From NCBI GenBank assembly GCA_029945375.1, contig CM057063.1:186001-250000 (forward strand): a stretch of DNA of 64,000 bases, in the 5' to 3' direction. The notes below the pieces were generated by a model. It had not been told where the DNA came from, did no database searches, and saw nothing but the letters and a program-made list of their open reading frames with translations. Made by a program: the position numbers and the translations under genes. This DNA is from Agaricus subrufescens. Lineage: Eukaryota; Basidiomycota; Agaricomycetes; Agaricales; Agaricaceae. This document shows positions 10,315 through 20,161 of the stretch, in pieces (position 1 is the first letter of the stretch; each line of letters begins with the position of its first letter).

Positions 10315-10698
10315 ATTGTTCCAGCATTTCCACTAAGCACACGAAAAAAACAATAGAAATATGGTCTTTTTGACCATCATACATCAGGTCAAGTAGCACC
10401 TAAGTACAATTCGCATTATCAGGGCCCAGAAAACAAATATACCTCCCATATTCGAGAGTGGCGCCTATCTTACTACCATTTCAATCCATCAATGAACACA
10501 TGGTGATGGGGCGGGATTTGAATGACCCTGAAATAGTTGAAGATAATTAAAGGTCGCCTTTCAAATTGCTTTGTTGTTGTTGTTCTTATTATTCAATTGT
10601 CAGGGACCTCATTGAGATAGCTTAGGGCCACTCGAAGGATTTTTATTCGTCGCTTGATAGGGGAAGATGTGGCGAATGGGCTTGCCATGATTCTAGTA

Positions 10699-11034
10699 CG
10701 GGTGGGTGCACTAGTCGAACCTGAAAGTGCACGAGGATCGCATGCGGCCCTGTTCCTGAAGCTTACTCGTGTGTTCTTTTCGCATCATACCGCGTACCGA
10801 CTGGCGCATACACGCATACATGTAACGTTATTGTATACACGAATGCACGCAAGCATTGCGGCAAACACGTGTATAACATGCCACACAGGCAACAGCGCTG
10901 GCGGAGTGTCGTTCAATAATAAATCCGAGTTGCGCACCAATGGCATTCGTTACAATTTATCAATTAATACTAGCTAGGACTACACATTATCAGTCTACAG
11001 ACGGCTTTCCAGAATGCAAAAAAAGGTATCTCCA
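10699..11034. other. Intergenic stretch, no gene seen
   Basis: About 340 bp between duplication unit 2 and the 3' end of NACHT locus N1. The last bases (10985-11034) still resemble the WRYRFFHSG-coding end of the NACHT C-terminal exon beyond the premature stop of N1. Nothing else was recognised. Confidence 0.5.
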
Positions 11035-13636
11035 CTATGACACTTTATCTTCTGGTTCGACAATCAAAATTTCTACATAACACAATTCCGTTGAGTCGAT
11101 GAAAATACTAGCAAGTTGATCTGGGTTCCGCATGAGATAGTGGACAAAGCGGGTGCGAGCAGGTACGGCATTGATTGTCACGGTGATGTGACCTTTCATA
11201 TGCGACGGTATCAACACGAGACAAATGCGTGTCTGCGACACTGCCTCCAAGAGGTCATCGTGAATAAATTTCTGAAACGAGTACGACCAGCCACGCTGCT
11301 CTTGTTTTCCATGCTAGACAAAAGCTGGGAGTGAGTGAATGTCATATCGCGAAAGTAGAACTCACTTGGCGTCCAAGTATCGAAAATTTTGTTACTCATT
11401 CCGTTAAAGCTCATAAATTGGATATAGATTTCTCCACAGATTGCGGCATAGGGTAATGTCCTTATTGGGACCTGCTTTAATTTGCCAAGCTCCGTGAGTT
11501 CACGACAAAAAAAATTCCTGAGTAAGTGCTTTTAGTATTCCAAGTAAAAAAAAATTTGAGCCCAAGAAACTTACGAAAATAGAGTCTCGCAACTCATAAA
11601 AGGGAAATTGGGGGCCAAGCGCCGTGAAACGTGAATATAAAACGGAAATTGAGGGCCAAGCGCTGTGATACACAATGTCGAAATATGAAATGACGACTTA
11701 CCTCTGAAACGGGTACGATCAGATTTCAATGCATCACAAATATCCAACATTGCATCACGGTATAAACCAAGTCGTAGCTCACCATCGGTCCTGATAAAAC
11801 GGCCGTCACCAGGCCAAGTTAGTGAGATTCGCTCATGAGAATCTGGGCCATCAATCAGGCGAGTATGGTCGCCAATATCAATACTTTCCCCGACAGCCAG
11901 ACAATCAACACCCGAGACCCTTTGGACGATTTCCAAAGCAGTCTGAAGTTTGAATTGCTCAGCCTTATCGTCGGCGTTATCGAAAAATCCAGATCGGAAT
12001 AAGAAGCCTTCGAATAACCTGTGGAAATATTCGAGAGGTTCCTTGTCCGCCTTATTGGGCGTAGGGTCCTTCATGTCAGTGTATAGATGGCGCATAGCTT
12101 CATAAGCAGTAGCTTCAGTCAGCTTTAATCGATTACATCGCGAGTAGAAATAAGTCTTCTCCTGACTATGCCCTGATACGAGCAGTAGTTTCTTGGCGAT
12201 AATAATGGCATCAGCCGGGACGTTCATCAAGACTGCCTGGTATGACGCATCAAGTAGAGCCAATGGATTGGTGCTTCTCGCCACATCCTGGGCGCAACCC
12301 GCGTCGACGGTCGCAAGTACGTCGGTAAGCGGGGAAGCCGGGTCTCCAGAGTGAGGCCCGTCAATACACCGAAGCGCCGTCGAAGTGTATGCAATTACGC
12401 CACCAGCAGCTGTAGCGATTTCCTTGATTTCAGGTTCGGTGGGCCACTCCTGCTCGCATCTGTCTCCAGGACAGACGAGTTTGATCGTTTTCAGCTCGTC
12501 GCGAAGATATCGTTGGACATCTTCGCGCGTGTCATTCGAGTCTATTATGATCTCTTCTTTTGTGTATGCCGGCTTAACCCTCGCATCATCAAAGAATGAG
12601 GTGAGGTGAGGAAGTGGGCGGCTGGAAATGAACCATACGACCGGCGAAGTAGGGTATGTAATACAGAATTGCGAGATAAGCCTGAGGAGTTCCTGTTGCA
12701 TAAAGGGGGTGTCACATTCGTCAAGGCCATCAATGACGACTGAAAAAGAATTTGAGGGATTGACCAGACGCCGACGAATGAATGGTTGAGCGATAAGCTT
12801 GTGGAACAAGACGGGCAAGGGTGCCCGTAAGAGAGTGGAATCACGTTCCATCTCACTCTGAAGGGATTGACGATAAAGCTCATATTTGGTTGCGAGTTGG
12901 TATGCGATAGTCACGATGACCCTAGCACCGTCTTTGCGACCATCGACAGAGAGGAAGACTGAGGCGTCAGCAGGGAGCTCCTCTGCAATGTGCTGCATGA
13001 TCGCAGATTTCCCAGTTCCACCCCAGCCCACAACCCAATAGATCTTTTTTGCGCCTCTGCAATTGGCAACGAAAGCCTTGCATCGCTCTAAGACCGCAAG
13101 CTGGGTACCAGAGTGACATCGTGGAGGCGGATAGCGGTGAGACGAGTCAAACTCGGCACCGATTATCGTCTCCTGAAGAAGGTTTTTCAAGACTGATAGA
13201 CGTGTCAGTGAGTGTAAATGTAACAGATGTATGTGATCCAGACCTCACTTACATTCGTATGAACGGGTGCGGTCCTCGACAAAGCTGGCGTCATAAATTA
13301 CTGAATTATGAGCTTGGCTAAACATGCCCTTGGAGCAGTATAATCACTGATGTTTATGTGAGGCCACGGAAAGAGACTCACAAACGGTTCGAGAGAGGTC
13401 AAACTGTCGTGACATTGGATAGGCGCCCAGGCGTGATAGGGTAGGGATGGGGAGTCGGCTGGATTATGAGCGTAAAATGCGAAGGGCTGTGCCGATGAGA
13501 GAGACAAATTCAGGCTATGTGTGACGGTTTCATGAGTGGAGGAATACTCTCGGGAGGGTCGCCGAGAGAAGAGAGAAGAGAGACAGCGTTTGAGGCGAGA
13601 GCAAAGGCGGAATACGAAAGGGGACCTGCGTGGCAT
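11035..13636 (-). pseudogene. NACHT NTPase N1 (NLR/STAND-type), decaying C-terminus
   Basis: Exons 13636-13382, 13328-13253, 13192-11575 and 11517-11366 join in frame; the last exon is 11313-11035. Exon 1 encodes a basic, Leu/Cys/Ser-rich N-terminus (RLCSRLKRCLSSLFSRRPS), exon 2 a GMFSQAHN-type motif, and exon 3 the NACHT domain with Walker A GWGGTGKSA (about residues 166-174), Walker B VVIDGLDECD, SSRPLPHLTSFF and the C-terminal helical part. Such proteins are nucleotide-dependent oligomerising switches. Three lesions mark decay. Exon 4 ends in phase 1 whereas the last exon needs phase 0. The CxxC of the C-terminal domain is out of frame. A TAG (11035-11037) stops translation just before the conserved WRYRFFHSG. 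A 41-bp tandem duplication sits at the end of exon 3. The gene may still express a protein without the C-terminal domain. Confidence 0.75.
11588..11672. repeat. 41-bp tandem duplication inside the N1 NACHT exon
   Basis: GGAAATTG(G/A)GGGCCAAGCGC(C/T)GTGA(A/T)AC occurs twice with a 41-bp offset (starts 11603 and 11644). Since 41 is not a multiple of 3, the two copies are read in different frames, and the region aligns poorly with the other NACHT genes here. Confidence 0.8.
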
Positions 13637-14027
13637 GTTCGGGACATGGGCAAGTCACGACTTTGTCTGCGAGTTCCAAGGTTTAAATACGTGCATGTCG
13701 GGAGCCACCCACAGATCTACCGGTCGAGAAGGCAGTGCCCCTTTAGCGCCAATCTGCTTGTAAAAATACAAATGCCTGGGTAAATTGGGACAGAAGTGGC
13801 CAAAACACGTAGCTACTTTCGGAATTTTACCCCGTTTTACGTCCAAAATAGGACCTGTCAACACGATACTTGGTCGTGTTCCTCCATGCCCACTCATCGT
13901 GTTTTTCGCGTTGCCTAAACGTGCCCGCCGCGTTTCAGCCCAGATTTGTGCTCATGGATCTGCTCTGGCATCTGCTTATACTGGAGGTGGGCAATTCGAC
14001 TTCACACTTTCCCTCCCATGTTTTAGT
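13637..14027. promoter_or_regulatory. Bidirectional promoter of the divergent NACHT pair N1/N2
   Basis: These 391 bp separate the start codons of N1 (minus) and N2 (plus). A TTTAAATACG string at about 13682-13691 gives a TATA-like box for N1, and CTTATACTGG near 13975 one for N2. Head-to-head arrangement of two homologous genes implies shared control. Box assignment is inference. Confidence 0.5.
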
Positions 14028-15095
14028 ATGATATCCCGCATTTGTTCTTGCCTCAAAGCCTGCCTCTCCTCCGTCTTTTCTCGCTCTCTTCCGGCCTCCA
14101 CTCGTCCTCCGCATACAGACCAGCATAACCTTTCTCTAGATAACTCTACACAATGTGTGTCCCCAGATCCCGCGCAGGAACCAATCGTGAGTTTCAATTC
14201 ACTATTAGTATCTGCCCTACTGATAATACCTCGCCAAGGGCTCGCACACCAACTATGGCTCATTCAGTGGTTCTCATGGTTGGTCTATGAAGGCTGAAGG
14301 TGATATCATATTCAACGATCATACCCGTGACAACTGTAAGAGCACACGTATCATACGTTCCCTGTGCCTACCTTGTAACTATCTCCGGCAGTTATGCGAG
14401 ACCTTCTGCAATATGCAGCAGTTGAGGCCATGTCTGATTCCTGCTATCGTTATCCGCCCCCACGCTGCGCCCCCGGAACACGGCGCACGATCATAGAGCG
14501 ATGCAAGACCCTACTCAGCCAGCCTAAAAGACAACGAATGATCGCTTGGATTGTAGGTCCCGCTCGAGTTGGCAAAACGGCGGTCATGCAGAACGTTAGC
14601 GAAGAAATCCCAGAACATATCACCTCCGCATCGCTATTCTTTTCAGCCATCCGATCTCTCGAGGGAAACAGGATTATCCCGACTATCGCATACCAGCTTG
14701 CTGTGCAGTGTGAACCCTACCGTCATTTCATCCGAACTATCATCAGCCACGACCCCTCCATATTCACCAAATCGCTACCGGCCCAATTCAGAAAATTCAT
14801 CATCGAACCTTTCATCCAGCCCAAATTGATCAACAATTCGCATCAGTTTCTAATTCTCATTGATGCCCTTGAACTTTCAGGCCACTTACTCACACAAGAC
14901 CTTCTCAGATTGATCTTGGACTTCCGCATCAATTTCCCTACCTCTCCAGTTGTCTGGATCATCTCCAGTCGGCCGGAGCCTTACATCACATCGTTCTTCG
15001 AGAACGTCGAAGCTACAACAGCACTCGTAAAAGAGGAATCAACAACAGATTCGTGCAAAGCGCGTGGAGATATCAAGCTTTTTCTCTTCCAATAG
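14028..15095 (+). pseudogene. NACHT NTPase N2, truncated after the P-loop domain
   Basis: Three exons (14028-14186, 14239-14335, 14392-15095) join in frame to 319 codons, with the same exon plan as N1. The N-terminus (MISRICSCLKACLSSVFSR) resembles that of N1, and exon 2 keeps GSFSGSHGW...FNDHT. Walker A is intact (GPARVGKTA, about residues 141-149). Walker B is altered: LILIDALEL replaces the IDGLDE consensus, removing the acidic pair expected for hydrolysis. The NACHT part runs to SSRPEPYITSFFE and then meets TAG at 15093-15095 in the region that reads EDVQRYLRDEL in its paralogues. Nothing after that matches the family, so about half the gene is missing. It may be a true pseudogene, or a short P-loop protein that binds but does not hydrolyse nucleotide. 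Confidence 0.7.
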
Positions 15096-16293
15096 CCGCC
15101 CGCCATACTTGGCGCTCAGGTGCAAAATGTTGTGGCTTTTTGAAAAGGATACAGACAAACTTACCTATTTCCAGGTGGCCTACATGCGAACTCTTTGAGG
15201 GTGAACCCTTATATTACAACAAAAACTCACCTGCTGAACTCCAAGACGTGTTCTAGACCACCGCTACTGGATCAACAGCTTTGAAAAGGCTGACATTGAA
15301 CCACTGAACCACTGATGTATGGTTTGAGGACCATATCCAGGAATCTGGCAGGCTACCAGATCCCTGGATTTACAGTTACCAAGTCCGTCAAATCCCAGTT
15401 CGAGTTGGTATAGGGCTCAGGTTCGGAATGGATGGTCCGAAGCAGTGGTGAGGTGTGAGGGGATGTGCTTCTGAACCGTATGACTCTTAGTTGAGTCGTC
15501 GAGTGTCACAGCGTCTTTTTTTTTTTTGTTTTTCGTGGAGCTTTGTGACTCTTGACTGCTGGCGACTAGCCAGCGACTAGCTCACATGCTACCCGCACTC
15601 GTGAGGCCAGCTCGGTGAGTCGGCTATAGTGCGCTGCGATACGCAGGAAGAGATAGACATCTATCCACCCTGTCAGTTAGTGATCTCATATGCTGGACTA
15701 TATATATCATACAGTATCTTTTATCTGTGCGCTGAGTTGTTTCCCCCTCTACTATCGTACCTACTGTGTTCCCTATATACAGGCTAAAGCATATCGTTCG
15801 TGTGGACTGAAATGTTAATGATCAACTGTAAAGCCAAAGTTTTACACGAGGCTGGTAGACTTCCTGGCATATTTCACAAGTAGGTAATGTGTGAAGTCGT
15901 AGAACATCTTCCTATCACGTTCGTGCAATCTCATTGGAATAGTTGTTCTTTGGCAGGGCGTATGACGTGTGGCTGCGCTTAGCCTATTTATGACTGGAAT
16001 GATAGTATGTGCTATGTATGATCATAAATTGATCGGACAGACGAAAAAAACGTCGCTATGTAGATATCACTTATTTGTATCTCACCATTAAGGATTAACG
16101 TGGCTTTGCATATCGCTGATTTAAGGTCCTGGTCTCCGATTTCGCTAAGTCCCTATATTCTCCAGACGACCATTGCAATATTTGTTAAGAAATGATAATC
16201 TCAACAATTAAAGACTATTGATACAATGATAGAGTCATAAGAGATCCAGACTATATATCAGGCGAAATGAACACCACTGTCGAAACTCGCACA
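15096..16293. other. Intergenic stretch, no gene seen
   Basis: About 1.2 kb between converging genes (N2 and helical family member C). It contains a T-run near 15520 and AT-rich sequence toward the right end. I found no continuation of N2 and no other coding signal. Confidence 0.5.
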
Positions 16294-17378
16294 TCAACAT
16301 TGCATCAATGCCTCTGTTTTCCCTAACCCTGACTTTGCCAAGTTTGCGTACGCTCTTGACAGCTCTTCGCGAATCAGTAAGTCCCGCTCATGTACGACGT
16401 TCTCCAAAGGCATGAGTTTAAGCTTGTCTGCAAGCCTGTCTACATGGTCCATCGCCCTTCTCATATCCTGGAGGGCAGTTTGAACCAGGGTAGCTGAGGT
16501 CGTGGAGGTTTCTGTAAAGTTTGGTATTGTGAGTGATAGCTCTAGCTTCGTCAGGAGCATTGCACTCACCTATTTCAGTAGTCGCAATTCTCTGAATTTC
16601 CGCAATGCGTTGATCACTGCTGAGCCGTTGTGAAACAATGCTGCAAAATCTATGATAATTAGAGACAGAGTGACCTCTATCCGGGCTGTCAGATTTTGTC
16701 ATCATCACGAAGAAACGATGAAGGACGCTCAGCCGCTCCGAACAATTGCGGCAAAGCATTCGGATGCAGCTCTCGAAACGTTGCCTGTGTTCTTCATTGA
16801 TTGAATCCTTGATGGATAGTAATTGAGTAGCAATGTCTGCTATACGTTCAATATGGCCTTGCGACTGGGCATTTAGGGTGTCATCCTTCCTTGCTTGGGT
16901 TCGACGTTTCTCGGAGTTAATGGTGTCCCAGCCCGGTGGGAATATGTCTTCACTCTGACTATCATTGTCCTCCCCTCGCATGACTTGATTAAAATTGTCT
17001 GAGCGGAAGATCTCTTCCGTTTCTTGCAAAACCGACGCAAACTACATTCATGAGTTAGCGATGAAGGCAGTCTCGACTCGAGAGCAATGAGATGATACCT
17101 CTTCTAGGCCGGCTTTTGTTAGAGCTTCCGATGGCCTTATGGAACATTGGGCTTTCAATTTTCTCATTCTTGTAGTTAAGGAGGACAATTTTTGATAGGT
17201 GGAGCCCCCAGAAAACGCTAATTCCATCTGTCGACGAAAAAGTTTGGAGATTTTTTCTTCGATATCATTTATTTGAGTCGGCTGTACCCCTTCTGCTTGT
17301 TGGAAATCCTGGTTGGTACTGGAGTAGAATAATGAGAAAGAGTGAGGTGCCATAAACCTCCACTCACATCTCGATCAT
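16294..17378 (-). CDS. Small helical protein family, member C (306 aa), unknown function
   Basis: Four exons (17378-17368, 17318-17099, 17041-16570, 16511-16294) have the same phases as members A and B (first exon only 11 nt) and give 306 residues. Sequence identity with A and B is low, but the plan is the same: polar N-terminus, central helices (QRFESCIRMLCRNCSERLSV, then LHRFFVMM), a block equivalent to HKHIAAI (DQRIAEIQRI) and a C-terminal helix ending LAKSGLGKTEALMQ. The segment EEKISKLFRRQMELAF...LKAQCS in exon 2 adds more predicted helix. No catalytic motif is visible. It lies beside the N1/N2 NACHT pair on the side opposite A and B. Confidence 0.65.
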
Positions 17379-17511
17379 CTCTGAAATAATGACGTGAGGT
17401 CTATGATAGGGCCGGCCTGAAAAAGTTTAGAGGTTTGGTGTGAGTGGTAAGTGTTTATGATGCGAGTCGCTTCGAGAGACGTCACACGAGGTGGAGAGGA
17501 AGATAAGCTGA

Positions 17512-17551
17512 AGGGATTAGTTGCGACTTGGCCCTTATATACGTCAATCGA
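17512..17551 (-). promoter_or_regulatory. Shared upstream element of the helical family (copy C)
   Basis: AGGGATTAGTTGCGACTTGGC...TTATATACGTCAATCGAAA matches the blocks upstream of members A and B (AGGGATTAGTAGC, then CTTAAGTATGTCAATCGAA). It lies about 135-175 bp before the member-C start and includes a TATATA string in place of TTAAGTA. Confidence 0.5.
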
Positions 17552-18146
17552 AATCGCTGAGTGTATTGCAGTTCGATAACTTGGTGGAAAAAAAGACAAT
17601 AAATCATAATTTTTTTCCGTTTATTGTGTACTCGATTGGAGTGTACCCACAATGGGTTGTCAAGCCGCTAGGAAACAAGTTGCAAATGGACCCATACTCG
17701 GAGTATAGTCTATTTGAGCATTGTCGTCGCCCTGTAATTTTTCTTTTCATTGAGCGTTCTGATCTGGGGTTTCATAAAGAGAGCTTTGAGTCGGTGGACC
17801 ACCTTGATATTTCCATAGGGTCTTGACAATAACATCGGGTACAAAAAGCCGGTGCACTTTTCGCCGGCGTGCAGCCGTGAATAATCACACTTGTTCGCTT
17901 GTGTGGCGTGCAACCATCCTGGCACAGTTTTCTGTTGAATGATGAGGCACAAAGCAATATACCCTTGTTGTTCTTCCGAAAAGAGGCGTGCTCTCTTGTG
18001 TCGGCTGCCCCAGAGACTTGTAGATATTGTCGAAGTATACGAATGTGGAATCAAGAACGAACTTCCTTTTATGGCATGTATGTTCAGGTTGCTGGCCTCG
18101 TGTCGCGGAACGCCCACCTTGATGCCCTCCCTCTATAACGAATCTC
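17552..18146. other. Intergenic stretch between divergent genes
   Basis: About 600 bp between helical member C (minus) and the F-box gene (plus). Overlapping ORFs of 80-135 codons occur on both strands (for example 17710-18117 and 17885-18232, minus), with no domain and no consistent splice structure. I treat it as a promoter region. Confidence 0.4.
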
Positions 18147-19930
18147 ATGAATATCTCTGCCCTGCTCTTGGACGTGCTCGCTTTAATATGGCAGGCCATT
18201 GCAGTAGCCATCCGATTGCTCAGATGGCTCATTAGTCAGTACTTCGAGGCCCAGAAGGCCAAAGGTATGTTTTCCAAATACTTTGAGACGCAGTAAACTG
18301 ACTCCGGGAACTATTGAAAGCGGTTGCACCTCCTCCGCAGCCGCCTATTCCAGAGAAGCCATCGTTTCAGAACATGCCGCTCCAACTCCAGACCAGAGTT
18401 CTTGCTCATTTACATTGGAAGGAGGTCTTGCGAGTTCGTCGTGTGCGTCATTCTTCTACCATTTGCCATGCCAGATCACTTGACTTCCTCATAGACATGC
18501 AAATCCTGGAATCGTGCAACAAAGACACGGGAGATTTGGGCAGACTTTGTTACGCGATTCACGTCCTTCCAAAATCGTAACCCAGCACCGGAGGAACCGG
18601 TCGAAGCTTACACTGCCGAAGAGCTAGAACGCTGGTTGCTATCGCGTCTATCAGTTGAACTAGGGTGGCGTAACGAGGAACAGGAACCGACGCGATACCG
18701 ACCTATCAAGTGTGCGACGCCCGCTGCTTTTCATCTGGTTGAGGGTGGGCGATGGCTGTTAGTACCTGATGCAGAAGGGGTTGGAAGGGTGTCAGTGTAT
18801 GACTTGGACAAGAAGAATCCGAGCATGGTGCACCTGATCGAACCAATGCACAAGTTGGACGCCAACCGAACGTTGCTGATGTCGGTTGACATTGACCGAA
18901 ATTCGAAAACGTTGCGCTTTAACCTGGTGCTCACTACTAACATCATGCGCGGTCCGTTCTTCTCTAACCCCTACCCATCCGTTCCTGGGCCTTAATCATC
19001 CTCTTCCCGCCCTACAGATGCATCGAGTCACCCGGCCCATGTACGGGTTTACAAAGTACAACTTAAAGGCCATGGCAGCAGCGCGTATCTGGAAGCCACA
19101 CATCTCACAACCTTCTCCATGCTCGGAATCGGAAAATTCTCCAGCGTAGATATTTCCGGAGAATTATTCGCCCGTGCCCGCAAAACAAAAGAAGGCACGT
19201 TCCTAGAAGTCTTGAAATGGCAGGAGTCTACATCCATAACACATACCCGTGTTAGGATACCCGTCGACCAGACTATCGTAAGGCATTGATCCTTTCTTTT
19301 CCGCCTCAATTTATATCTGGTCCCTTCTAGGAGGAAGTACGTATCATCCAAACCAACCGCATCGCCGCGCTTTCCAAAACACACATGTGCATCTATTCAA
19401 TACCTCCATTCCAAACCATGCAAGCCAACGCTCTCGACGTATACGACGTCGTACCACCCCTCTGGAAACTTCCGTGTCCAGGCAGCCGCCTATACCGTGG
19501 TGGTCTATCCCCTGTCTACTTTGATCCGTCATTTCAAATGACACGTTTCGTCCTTTGTGCTCAAGACGGTATCTACGGCATCTCTGTCCCTGAGGACAAA
19601 AAAGCCAAACCACGTCTCTCTAAACTGGTTGAATTCGAAACGACAACAGAATCAGGATACAGCTTAGGTTTAACCAAGGCCTTTTTCAGGCATAGGAACT
19701 CGAGTTCAACTACGGTCAGCTATATGTGGGTTGAGGATGAAGTGAGAAGGAATAGGGAGTTCAGGTTGAGGGCTTCCGTTGCTATAAGAGAAAGAGGGTA
19801 TCCTGGTCAGTGGGATGCTGATCCGCCAGTTATAGATGAAGCTAGTGGACGGATCGTTCAATTCACGAAAACAGGTTTGATTGTACTGGATACGGGCCTA
19901 TGTTACGACACTCGATCATCATGGTGGTAG
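18147..19930 (+). CDS. F-box protein with an N-terminal hydrophobic helix (518 aa)
   Basis: Five exons (18147-18264, 18321-18442, 18495-18951, 19018-19277, 19331-19930) join in frame to 518 codons. The F-box lies at about residues 58-95 (PLQLQTRVLAHLHWKEVLRVRRTCKSWNRA), matching the LP-x-L-x-RIL pattern that binds Skp1 in SCF ubiquitin ligases. The rest resembles the long beta-rich C-terminal regions of Agaricomycete F-box proteins, presumably the substrate-recognition part; no WD40 or LRR is evident. Residues 1-35 form a strongly hydrophobic stretch (ALLLDVLALIWQAIAVAIRLL), which could be a membrane anchor. That part depends on the exon-1 call. A shorter start inside exon 2 would remove it. 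Confidence 0.75.
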
Positions 19931-20161
19931 ACTTTTTGAAGGACATTTTTTCTATAATCATATTCTTTCACACTATTTCTTTTTTTGTTTCATATGGTTG
20001 TCTCTGCTTTTGCTTTCTTCTTTTTGTGCTAGGTGCTGGATCGGATGGTTACACAACCTATGTTCATTTTTCTAGTACACGGAGCGTGTTATTCGTTATA
20101 TACGCAGGTAGTACTATCCAATAAATCATGCTAATGAGATACTATGACATGCGCTATACTA

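Larger units (their letters stand above)
8375..10698. repeat. Tandem segmental duplication, unit 2
   Basis: Second copy of unit 1 (6150-8355). It differs by an internal tandem duplication of a ~100-bp segment (8874-8975 and 8985-9062, both beginning with a CGAACAAGAGGA-like string and carrying GAACAGGCAGTGA) and by a longer exon 2 in its gene. Terminal blocks match unit 1 up to GATGTGGCGAATG...GCCATGATT near 10690. Confidence 0.85.

Noticed and set aside
17710..18232. Minus-strand ORFs of 115-135 codons next to the F-box gene
   Set aside because: They overlap each other and plus-strand ORFs, lack domains and lie in a divergent promoter region.
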